A DNA stretch of 5,353 nt, taken from CALARM01 sp964431735 (GTDB taxonomy: Bacteria > Vulcanimicrobiota > SpSt-956 > JAKJGF01). A model generated the notes under the pieces. The model was not told the DNA's origin, did not search any database, and was given only the letters and a program-made list of their open reading frames with translations. Each line of letters starts with the position of its first letter. Position 1 is the stretch's first letter. Position numbers and translations under genes: made by a program. Where the stretch lies: NCBI GenBank assembly GCA_964431735.1, contig CAYSLJ010000275.1, positions 1 through 5,353 of the forward strand. The letters are read 5' to 3'. This document shows positions 1-5,272 of this stretch, in pieces.

Positions 1-140
1 TGAGTAGTGAGTGTAGTGAGTAGTGAGTAGTGAGTAGTGAGTAGTGAGTGGTGAGTGTAGTGAGTAGTGAGTGTAGTGAGTAGTGAGTAGTGAGTGTAGT
101 GAGTAGTGAGTAGTGAGTAGTGAGTAGTGAGTGGTGAGCA
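1..140 (+). repeat. GTGAGTA heptamer array (left arm of block A)
   Basis: Nineteen complete tandem units plus a partial one at the window edge can be counted. Most are GTGAGTA; variants are GTGAGTG (44-50, 127-133) and GTGAGCA (134-140). Four units are nine bases long, GTGAGTGTA, at 7-15, 51-59, 67-75 and 90-98. The array probably continues beyond the window. Read on the plus strand it contains TGA and TAG in every frame, so it cannot be coding in this direction. It is followed directly by a small hairpin and then by an array of opposite polarity. Confidence 0.95.
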
Positions 141-144
141 GTAG

Positions 145-174
145 GGGCGACCCACTGTGGTCGCCCGGTACCGG
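145..174. repeat. REP-like hairpin and palindrome between two heptamer arrays
   Basis: GGGCGACC (145-152) pairs perfectly with GGTCGCCC (159-166) around a 6-base loop. It is followed by the 10-bp perfect palindrome CCGGTACCGG (165-174). The GC-rich hairpin stands out from the AT-rich genes and resembles the GGGGCGACC...GGTCGCCC palindromes dispersed between genes in many bacteria. There is no following T-run, so it is not a standard intrinsic terminator. It sits exactly between the left and right heptamer arms of block A. Confidence 0.65.
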
Positions 175-182
175 TAAAACAC

Positions 183-252
183 GCATTACGCATCACGCAT
201 TACGCATCACGCATCACGCATCACGCGTCACGCGTTACGCGTCACGCGTCAC
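183..252 (+). repeat. GCRTYAC heptamer array (right arm of block A)
   Basis: Ten perfect-length 7-bp units: GCATTAC, GCATCAC, GCATTAC, three GCATCAC, then GCGTCAC, GCGTTAC and two GCGTCAC. The variable base changes from GCA to GCG after the sixth unit. On the opposite strand the units read GTGATGC and GTGACGC, so they share the GTGA core of the left arm in inverted orientation. The array has no stop codon in any plus-strand frame. It ends 7 nt before the ribosome binding site of the export gene. Confidence 0.95.
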
Positions 253-259
253 GATTCCC

Positions 260-266
260 AAGGAGG
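260..266 (+). promoter_or_regulatory. Ribosome binding site of the SLBB export gene
   Basis: AAGGAGG lies 5 nt before ATG 272. This decides the start: the reading frame is open upstream to a GTG at 131, but that extension only translates the hairpin and heptamer array. The signal peptide begins right after ATG 272. Confidence 0.9.
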
Positions 267-271
267 ATAAA

Positions 272-1705
272 ATGAACCCCGTATTAAAATTTACCATAAT
301 ATTATTTTGTTTTTGTATAACCTTTTTAACTATCCCTTCCATGGCGGAAACTGCCGCCGAAGGAGCTTTTACTTTTCAGCCGGGAGATACCGTTGAAATA
401 ACAGTCGTTCCTTTTCCTGATTACAGCAAGTCAATTATTGTAAGAGAAGACTTCAAGATTTCCTACCCTTTCATATCGGGAGCAATAGATGTACGTAATA
501 TAACTCCTGCCCAGTTAAAAGATATTATCACTGCAGGACTGAAAAAAATCATGAAAAATCCCATGGTAAATGTAGACATAACAAATTTTGCAAAACTGGA
601 AGTCTATATTTCAGGTGAAGTGAAAACACCGGGGAAATATGAAGTGAGAAGAAACGCAAAATTACTGGAAGCACTTGTGACTGCCGGTATTACCGAGAAA
701 TCAGACCTTGAAAAGGTAAGCCTCGTAAAAGGTGATAAACAGACCACAGTAAATATAAAAAAAATACTTCTCGGTCAGGAAAAGAATATGTCTAAAAATT
801 TAAGGCTCGATTCCAGAGATATTATCTATGTTCCTGAAATAAATAAAAAAGTCAGTGTCACAGGTTATGTAAAAAGTCCGGGCGCCTATGTTATAAACGA
901 AAAAATGCATACCGTTATAGAAGCAATAGATGGAGCAGGAGGAGTGCTGAACCTTTCCGCTACAGACGGTAATATGGTAAGAAAACTTACCCTTGTAAGA
1001 AAAGGCCAGACCATACTCACTGAAGATCTAAATGATCTCTATAAAAAAGGCAATATATCCGCAAATATGGAGCTTGAAGACGGAGACATACTCTTTATTT
1101 CAGAAGAAAAACTTAAATTCCTCGTATCTGTTGCAGGACAGCTGGAAAAACCCGGCATATACGAAATACAGGAAGGTGACAGAGTACTGGATACAATCCT
1201 CATGGCAGGAGGAGTTACAAAACAGTCTATCGTAGATGAAGTAAATGTTATAAGAAGAAATGGCGAAGTGATAACCATTGACTTCGAAGCACTTATGGAA
1301 GACGGAGATGTAGCTTCAAATGTGCCGGTTCTGCCGGGAGATACAATACTCGTAACAAAGCCGGGAAAAAGAGTCATAGTTGCAGGAGATATAAAAACAC
1401 CGGGAGTGTACACACTTGAAGAAAACGGAACAGTACTGGATGCCCTGGTCATAGCAGGAGCCTATAAAAAACCAAAACTCTCGGAAATAGGAGTCTTTCG
1501 CAATATAAACGGCAAATCGGAAATAATAGAAATAGATGCGGATCAACTATTCTCGACTCCGACACCTGACCCGAAGGTAAATGTAACACTCCTTAAAGGC
1601 GATGTAGTATATGTACCGGAAGCAGGCAAGTTCGACGCGTCGGCATTTCAGGCCATATCTACCTTTGTATGGCCTCTTACGACGTTGATTAATATATTGA
1701 AGTGA
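272..1705 (+). CDS. Polysaccharide export outer-membrane protein with four SLBB domains (Wza-like)
   Basis: A 477-residue secreted protein of the Wza/polysaccharide-export family, expected to form or gate the outer-membrane channel for a surface polysaccharide. Residues 1-25 are a signal peptide (hydrophobic core 5-21, likely cleavage after SMA). The cysteines in the core do not form a lipobox, so it is probably not a lipoprotein, unlike classical Wza. Residues 33-106 match the Poly_export domain (FQPGDTVEITV; KNPMVNVDI). Four SLBB domains follow, recognisable by ISGEVKTPGKY (113-123), VTGYVKSPGAY (196-206), VAGQLEKPGIY (287-297) and VAGDIKTPGVY (369-380), each closed by a GD(T/I/V) strand. 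Residues 458-477 form a hydrophobic helix that may insert in the outer membrane. The start is fixed by AAGGAGG at 260-266. The stop TGA overlaps the first unit of a GTGAGTC array. It is probably co-transcribed with the ligase gene 100 nt downstream. Confidence 0.92.
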   Translation: MNPVLKFTIILFCFCITFLTIPSMAETAAEGAFTFQPGDTVEITVVPFPDYSKSIIVREDFKISYPFISGAIDVRNITPAQLKDIITAGLKKIMKNPMVNVDITNFAKLEVYISGEVKTPGKYEVRRNAKLLEALVTAGITEKSDLEKVSLVKGDKQTTVNIKKILLGQEKNMSKNLRLDSRDIIYVPEINKKVSVTGYVKSPGAYVINEKMHTVIEAIDGAGGVLNLSATDGNMVRKLTLVRKGQTILTEDLNDLYKKGNISANMELEDGDILFISEEKLKFLVSVAGQLEKPGIYEIQEGDRVLDTILMAGGVTKQSIVDEVNVIRRNGEVITIDFEALMEDGDVASNVPVLPGDTILVTKPGKRVIVAGDIKTPGVYTLEENGTVLDALVIAGAYKKPKLSEIGVFRNINGKSEIIEIDADQLFSTPTPDPKVNVTLLKGDVVYVPEAGKFDASAFQAISTFVWPLTTLINILK

Positions 1706-1727
1706 GTCGTGAGTCGTGAGTCGTGAG
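1702..1727 (+). repeat. GTGAGTC heptamer array (left arm of block B)
   Basis: Three perfect GTGAGTC units (1702-1708, 1709-1715, 1716-1722) and a partial GTGAG. The TGA stop codon of the export gene (1703-1705) lies inside the first unit. The trinucleotide GTC differs from the GTA of block A. A short spacer (AATTCCC) separates it from the inverted-polarity arm. Confidence 0.92.
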
Positions 1728-1732
1728 AATTC

Positions 1733-1788
1733 CCATTACGCATCACGCATCACGCATCACGCATCACGCATCACGCATCACGCATCAA
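1733..1788 (+). repeat. GCATCAC heptamer array (right arm of block B)
   Basis: One degenerate first unit (CCATTAC), six identical GCATCAC units (1740-1781) and a final GCATCAA (1782-1788). The same unit type occurs in block A. No stop codon arises in any plus-strand frame within it. It fills most of the gap between the export gene and the ligase gene, where no promoter or terminator is visible. Confidence 0.95.
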
Positions 1789-1789
1789 A

Positions 1790-1854
1790 GTGAGTAAATA
1801 AACCATTGAATAACGATACAACTCACGCGTCACGCGTCACGCGTTACGCGTCAC
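1790..1854 (+). repeat. Block C: single GTGAGTA unit and GCGTYAC array inside the ligase gene start
   Basis: A lone GTGAGTA (1790-1796), a 23-nt spacer containing the TTG start at 1806, then AACTCAC, GCGTCAC, GCGTCAC, GCGTTAC and GCGTCAC (1820-1854). The right arm lies within the open reading frame of the ligase gene and encodes roughly residues 6-17 (THASRVTRYASR). TCAC GCGTCAC GCGTTAC GCGTCAC G (1830-1855) is identical to 221-246 in block A. Confidence 0.9.
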
Positions 1855-3689
1855 GACTAACAGACATAATCCTTATAATTCTGCTCCTATTCCCTCCCTT
1901 AATCTACGGAGGCGTTCAGCAGTATGCTGTCTTTTTAATAAATCTTACCACAATCTTTATCGTATTTCTTTTAATAATAAAGGGATTTATTGAAAAAAAA
2001 TATTCCTTTCATAGAACACCTCTTGATATTCCTTTCCTCATTTTTCTGGGAGTGACCATTTTTTACACCGTAAATACCATATATTTTTACGGAAGCTTTA
2101 TGGAATTATGTAAAACATTGAACTATATCGCAGTCTATTATATTGCCGTCAACCATATAAGAAGCAGGAAAAAAATCAAATTTTTCACCTGGACAATGAT
2201 AGTTATCGCCGCATGTATGACAATCTACGGTTTTAAACAATACCTGGAAGGAACCAGCAATATGGTAACTCCTTCCTATGTGTGCCATAACCATTATGCA
2301 GGTTTTATAGAACTGTGCCTCCCCCTGAGCATCGCTCTTATATTTACAGAGGAAAAAACAGTCAGTATAGGAGCCGCAATCATATCAGTCATAAACGGCT
2401 TCGGCCTTATGTACAGCATGTCCCGCGGCGGATGGATGTCTTTCCTCGCCGCTTTTATCCTTATGGTTATACTCTTTATCTGGAAAAAAGATAACCTTTA
2501 TTCGGGAGAAAGAGAAAGAAAGGTCTTTATTACCAATATCATAACATGGGTTTTAATATTAATAGTTCTTTCCGTACCTCTTCTTGTTAAAGAAAGGGCA
2601 AAAACCATATTTCAGCAGGACAAAAATCAGATAGGAAGCGAAGCTCTGTCATTTCGTATACCTGTATGGACAAATTCTCTGAAAATGATACAGGATCAGA
2701 ATTACCTGGGCAGAGGACCCGGCTCTTTCATATATCTTTACGCTCCCTATAATAAAGAAATGCCTGATATATTCATGAATGCGGCCCACAGTGATTATCT
2801 TCAGATGGCAGTAGAAACAGGCCTTCCGGGAGTTCTGTCTTTCCTTTTCATACTGCTCATGTTCTATATTACAGTAATAAAATATCTGAAATATAAAGGT
2901 TCCGACCTCTCTGCTTTCACAAGGGAACTGGTAAAAAAAGATCAGATTCTGGCAATCGGCTATACAACGGCAATTACTTCAATATCTCTTCACGGCATCG
3001 GAGATTTCAATTTTCAGATACCGGCAAATGTAATATATTTCTTCATGATTATGGGACTTACCATGTCATTAAAATCTCTCACGGACAAAAAAGACATAAT
3101 AGAAAAAGAACATACGTCTTATACAAAAACAACAATAGCAGTAACAGCATTGTCTTCAATCATTCTCTTAACCGCTCTTTTCATAACAGGAAGCCTTCTC
3201 GCAGGAGAACTTTATTTAAAAAAAGGCGAAAAATACGAAAAGAATCTACTCTGGGAAAAAGCTCTGCCATGCTACGAAACTTCCATCAAATGCAATCCTT
3301 ACAATCCCTATTATTATTCAATGGCAGGATATATATCAAGTAAAATGATACTTATAGAAAAAAATAAAAAAGATTTCTGGTTAAAAAAATCCATAGATTA
3401 CTACCGGAAATCCCTTGCTCTGAATAAAATGGAAAGCTCCACATATTACTATCTGGGAAACCTTTATATTGAACAGGGACAGGACAGAGAAGTACCGGAA
3501 CTTTTCGAACACATGATAAAACTGGACCCCTATAATCGCAGATATCTCCTCACCTTCGGTTCCTTCTACCAGTTAAAAGGAAACAGGGCAAAAGCCATTG
3601 AGATTTATGAAAAATATCTTGTCTTAAGGCCGGGAGACGGCAGGGTAAAGGGCGTGGTTGAGAAGTTGAAGGTGGTGAGTGGTGAGTAG
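1806..3689 (+). CDS. O-antigen ligase/polymerase family membrane protein (Wzy_C) with C-terminal TPRs
   Basis: A 627-residue multi-pass membrane protein of the O-antigen ligase/polymerase superfamily (Wzy_C, WaaL-like), which joins or polymerises undecaprenyl-linked glycans on the periplasmic face. About a dozen hydrophobic segments run from residue 20 to 465. Family signatures are SRGGW (206-210), R284 with GRGPGSF (302-308) in a large loop, and AHSDYLQMAVETGLPG (327-342), whose His328 matches the conserved H-x-x-L histidine. Residues 470-615 contain TPR-like helices (KALPCYETSIKCNPYNPYYY; YYRKSLALN; AIEIYEKYLVLRPGD), a common fusion in this family. The TTG start is the only usual start codon before the first membrane segment; an in-frame TGA lies at 1791-1793, and no good ribosome site is visible. 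Residues 6-17 are encoded by heptamers, and the last residues (VVSGE) plus the TAG stop by GTGAGTG/GTGAGTA. The true native start is therefore uncertain. Confidence 0.88.
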   Translation: MNNDTTHASRVTRYASRLTDIILIILLLFPPLIYGGVQQYAVFLINLTTIFIVFLLIIKGFIEKKYSFHRTPLDIPFLIFLGVTIFYTVNTIYFYGSFMELCKTLNYIAVYYIAVNHIRSRKKIKFFTWTMIVIAACMTIYGFKQYLEGTSNMVTPSYVCHNHYAGFIELCLPLSIALIFTEEKTVSIGAAIISVINGFGLMYSMSRGGWMSFLAAFILMVILFIWKKDNLYSGERERKVFITNIITWVLILIVLSVPLLVKERAKTIFQQDKNQIGSEALSFRIPVWTNSLKMIQDQNYLGRGPGSFIYLYAPYNKEMPDIFMNAAHSDYLQMAVETGLPGVLSFLFILLMFYITVIKYLKYKGSDLSAFTRELVKKDQILAIGYTTAITSISLHGIGDFNFQIPANVIYFFMIMGLTMSLKSLTDKKDIIEKEHTSYTKTTIAVTALSSIILLTALFITGSLLAGELYLKKGEKYEKNLLWEKALPCYETSIKCNPYNPYYYSMAGYISSKMILIEKNKKDFWLKKSIDYYRKSLALNKMESSTYYYLGNLYIEQGQDREVPELFEHMIKLDPYNRRYLLTFGSFYQLKGNRAKAIEIYEKYLVLRPGDGRVKGVVEKLKVVSGE

Positions 3690-3695
3690 TGGTAT
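3675..3695 (+). repeat. Short GTGAGTR heptamer array at the ligase gene stop (left arm of block D)
   Basis: GTGAGTG (3675-3681), GTGAGTA (3682-3688) and a degenerate GTGGTAT (3689-3695). The TAG stop of the ligase gene (3687-3689) spans the join of units two and three. The arm is short, but its unit type and position relative to the stop match the other gene ends. Confidence 0.7.
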
Positions 3696-3757
3696 GATTA
3701 AATATTTAAAAAATAAAAAAAAGAAATAAACCTTTTATATCTATAAATTAATAAAAG

Positions 3758-3778
3758 TTTCTACTTTTCACTTTTCAC
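3758..3778 (+). repeat. Short TTTTCAC heptamer array (right arm of block D)
   Basis: TTTCTAC (degenerate) followed by two perfect TTTTCAC units (3765-3778). The complement reads GTGAAAA, so it keeps the GTGA core with another trinucleotide. It lies 11 nt before the -35 box of the FecR-like gene. It is AT-rich and only two perfect units long, so chance similarity is possible. Confidence 0.55.
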
Positions 3779-3789
3779 TAAAAAAAACA

Positions 3790-3818
3790 TTTACAATCTC
3801 CCTAGTATATAGTATAAT
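3790..3818 (+). promoter_or_regulatory. Sigma70-type promoter of the FecR-like gene
   Basis: TTTACA (3790-3795, five of six consensus bases) and TATAAT (3813-3818, perfect) are separated by 17 bp. Transcription would start near 3825, giving a leader of about 45 nt. The FecR-like gene can thus be expressed independently of the two upstream genes. Confidence 0.82.
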
Positions 3819-3856
3819 TTATTTTGGCTTATTGTACACAAAAATAGTTCCAAAAC

Positions 3857-3867
3857 AAAGGAGGTGA
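3857..3867 (+). promoter_or_regulatory. Ribosome binding site of the FecR-like gene
   Basis: AAAGGAGGTGA is a near-complete complement of the 16S rRNA 3' end, with ATG 3871 placed 3 nt after it (6 nt after GGAGG). It is the strongest ribosome site in the window and suggests high expression. Confidence 0.9.
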
Positions 3868-3870
3868 AAT

Positions 3871-5025
3871 ATGACAAAAAAAATTATTACCTGTCTTCTG
3901 GTAATATCACTTATTAACACCCTGTCTCCATTTGGTGCAATCATGCCTGCGTATGCAGCGGGAAAAACACTTACTCTGGAAGTAGTACAGGGGCCTGTGG
4001 AATACAAAGCCGTAAGGAATTCTCCATGGAATGTGGCTACAGGTATTGTTGACCTGGATGTCGATTATAACGTCCATGTAGGCCCGGGCGGCACCGCACT
4101 TCTTCATTACCCGGACGGAAGCACTACCAGATTATTTGAAAAAACTATGGCTGAAGTCGCCGGTATAGAAGATGCGGGAGGAATAAGGAATTATAATGTC
4201 AGATTTATCGGACAGATTATGAGCAGCCCGAAAGAAGACAAAGAAAAGGGAACTGATTTTTTAAATGATTCCCCTGCCGTGATGGTACGTTCAAAGGTAG
4301 AATATATGGCAGAACTTAAAACCGATATGTCCCTTGACGTAACTGCCACACAGGGAGAGGTACCTGAAGATATCAGTATTAATCCCGGATATAATGTCAG
4401 CGGAACGGTACATGAAATATTCCCGCAGGCCCAGATCTTTACCCTTGATATAGATAAGGATAATATTGCAGTAGTTGTACTTCATCCTCATACTATTATA
4501 AAAAACGGATATGAAAAGTACAAAAGCTCCGGAAAAACTGCCGATCTCGGCAAAGTGGAAGACCTTGAAGAAGGTGAGGATGTTATAGTATTCGGTGAAA
4601 GTCCCATAACCCTTCAGACTTCCATGAAGGTAAATACAGAGGCAGGTGCCGGCAGCGCAGGATCCGTTATGGTCTCCAGTGAGGGCCAGTTCTTTAAGGA
4701 TGAAGAAGTTCAGGAAATCGAAGCAGGAGGATGTAAGATTAAAGCCCGTATACCAAAGGGCAAACATATTATATATATCATTACACCTCTTGTAACAAAA
4801 GATCATCTTCTTCCCGGCGGAATGGGAACACTGAGAGTAGGAAATATGGTTGCTGCAACCCTGGGAAAAACTGCTGTAATTACAGGTGTAATCACAACAG
4901 GAACAAGTGTGTCATCCATACTTATTCCCATAGGTCTCACAGGAATAATCATTCCTTTATTGATAGGAGACAGCACAACAACTACAGGAGGAAAGACTCC
5001 CGGATCTCCTGTGACACCGATATAA
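3871..5025 (+). CDS. Secreted FecR-domain-like protein with C-terminal membrane anchor
   Basis: A 384-residue protein. Residues 1-29 are a signal peptide (MTKKIITCLL start, cleavage after AYA). Residues 34-98 resemble the first half of a FecR domain (VVQGPVEY, SPWNVATG, GPGGTALLHYPDGSTTRL), and 130-163 the second half (SPAVMVRSKVEY where FecR proteins usually have VRGT-x-F, then a closing GEV). Residues 174-242 form a separate beta-rich segment (SGTVHEIFPQAQIFTLDI ... LEEGEDVIVFGE) reminiscent of DUF5666-type small barrels; this is inference. Residues 333-366 are a long hydrophobic stretch, followed by a low-complexity tail of Thr, Gly and Pro. FecR-like proteins without a sigma factor are common beside polysaccharide loci in uncultured bacteria; no regulatory sigma gene is seen here, so a cell-envelope role is more likely than FecR signalling. 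It has its own promoter and a strong ribosome site. TAA ends 3 nt before a GTGACGC array. Confidence 0.75.
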   Translation: MTKKIITCLLVISLINTLSPFGAIMPAYAAGKTLTLEVVQGPVEYKAVRNSPWNVATGIVDLDVDYNVHVGPGGTALLHYPDGSTTRLFEKTMAEVAGIEDAGGIRNYNVRFIGQIMSSPKEDKEKGTDFLNDSPAVMVRSKVEYMAELKTDMSLDVTATQGEVPEDISINPGYNVSGTVHEIFPQAQIFTLDIDKDNIAVVVLHPHTIIKNGYEKYKSSGKTADLGKVEDLEEGEDVIVFGESPITLQTSMKVNTEAGAGSAGSVMVSSEGQFFKDEEVQEIEAGGCKIKARIPKGKHIIYIITPLVTKDHLLPGGMGTLRVGNMVAATLGKTAVITGVITTGTSVSSILIPIGLTGIIIPLLIGDSTTTTGGKTPGSPVTPI

Positions 5026-5028
5026 ATC

Positions 5029-5056
5029 GTGACGCGTGACGCGTGACGCGTGACGC
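5029..5056 (+). repeat. GTGACGC heptamer array after the FecR-like gene (block E)
   Basis: Four perfect GTGACGC units beginning 3 nt after the TAA stop. They are the exact complement of the GCGTCAC units in blocks A and C, here in the gene-end orientation. A spacer containing ACCGGTAAAA follows, then the first copy of a 20-bp direct repeat. Confidence 0.93.
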
Positions 5057-5065
5057 GAACCGGTA

Positions 5066-5140
5066 AAAGGCGCTTTTTGGTCGTAATACGTGATGCGTAA
5101 TGCGTTATGCGTGATGATTGAAAGGCGCTTTTTGGTCGTA
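5066..5140. repeat. Pair of identical 20-bp direct repeats flanking a heptamer array
   Basis: AAAGGCGCTTTTTGGTCGTA occurs at 5066-5085 and again, without mismatch, at 5121-5140. The 35 bp between them are almost entirely heptamer units. The second copy lies in frame inside the short minus-strand coding sequence (codons for YDQKAPF), so the first copy looks like a duplicated piece of that gene. The arrangement resembles a target-site duplication or a recombination product around an inserted array. Confidence 0.85.
5083..5117 (+). repeat. Degenerate GTRATGC heptamer array between direct repeats (block E)
   Basis: Five consecutive 7-bp units: GTAATAC, GTGATGC, GTAATGC, GTTATGC and GTGATGA. They complement the GCATCAC/GCATTAC units of blocks A and B. 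The first unit overlaps the end of the first 20-bp direct repeat by 3 bp. The array contributes the stop codon of the minus-strand open frame. Confidence 0.85.
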
Positions 5141-5197
5141 TTGAGTCTGAGCAGCTAAAGCCTCCAAGTTATTTACTCTTTCTTCTATAACAGGCAT
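5105..5197 (-). pseudogene. 5' remnant of a coiled-coil gene, cut off by a heptamer array (30 codons)
   Basis: On the minus strand an ATG at 5197 opens a 30-codon frame starting MPVIEERVNNLEALAAQTQY and ending in TAA at 5105-5107. AGGTGAT (5203-5209) lies 5 nt upstream and a strong promoter lies at 5243-5272, so transcription and translation signals are intact. Residues 3-18 form an amphipathic, coiled-coil-like helix typical of the N-terminus of a longer protein. The last four codons (NHHA) and the stop are read from the heptamer array. I take it as a gene truncated by repeat insertion. It could instead be a functional small protein. No family is assigned. It converges on the FecR-like gene. 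Confidence 0.55.
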
Positions 5198-5202
5198 AAC
5201 AT

Positions 5203-5209
5203 ATCACCT
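5203..5209 (-). promoter_or_regulatory. Ribosome binding site of the minus-strand remnant
   Basis: The minus strand reads GGCAGGTGAT, then ATG TT ATG. The AGGTGAT is correctly spaced for ATG 5197. The nearer ATG at 5202 leads to only five codons (MLCLL) before a stop and is too close to the site. Confidence 0.65.
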
Positions 5210-5242
5210 GCCTTTCAAACATTTTTTATACTATTTATTAAT

Positions 5243-5272
5243 ATTATATCATAAATATTACAATTTAATCAA
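5243..5272 (-). promoter_or_regulatory. Extended -10 promoter on the minus strand
   Basis: Read on the minus strand, TTGATT (5267-5272) is followed after 18 bp by a perfect TATAAT (5243-5248). The latter is preceded by TG one base upstream, giving an extended -10 (TGATATAAT). Transcription would start near 5236, about 40 nt before the ATG of the remnant. The region is AT-rich, but the combination with a well-placed ribosome site supports it. Confidence 0.7.

Noticed and set aside
170..179. Shared ACCGGTAAAA in blocks A (170-179) and E (5059-5068) as a conserved block motif
   Set aside because: A 10-bp match is expected by chance several times in a window this size, and the flanks differ.
1..252. 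CRISPR array
   Set aside because: The repeats are 7 bp in direct tandem without spacers, unlike the 21-40 bp repeats separated by unique spacers of CRISPR.
131..271. In-frame N-terminal extension of the export protein from GTG 131
   Set aside because: The extension translates only the hairpin and heptamer array. ATG 272 has a well-spaced AAGGAGG and is followed by a proper signal peptide, which an extension would mask.
1790..1796. GTGA of the heptamer acting as the ribosome binding site of the ligase gene
   Set aside because: GTGA matches only the distal part of the GGAGGTGA consensus, and it lies 12 nt before the TTG, too far for that alignment.
3732..3757. Possible terminator hairpin after the ligase gene (CTTTTAT / ATAAAAG)
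   Set aside because: The stem is 7 bp with a single G-C pair, the loop is 12 nt and there is no clean T-run. In such AT-rich sequence this is expected by chance.
4291..4806. 171-codon open frame on the minus strand inside the FecR-like gene
   Set aside because: It is antisense to a gene with a good promoter, ribosome site and signal peptide, has no ribosome site of its own, and its translation (rich in Cys, Tyr and Phe) looks like a shadow frame.
5059..5081. Possible terminator after the FecR-like gene (AAAAG-GCG-CTTTT with outer ACC/GGT)
   Set aside because: The stem is interrupted by an asymmetric internal loop and has few G-C pairs. The T-run forms part of the stem rather than following it.
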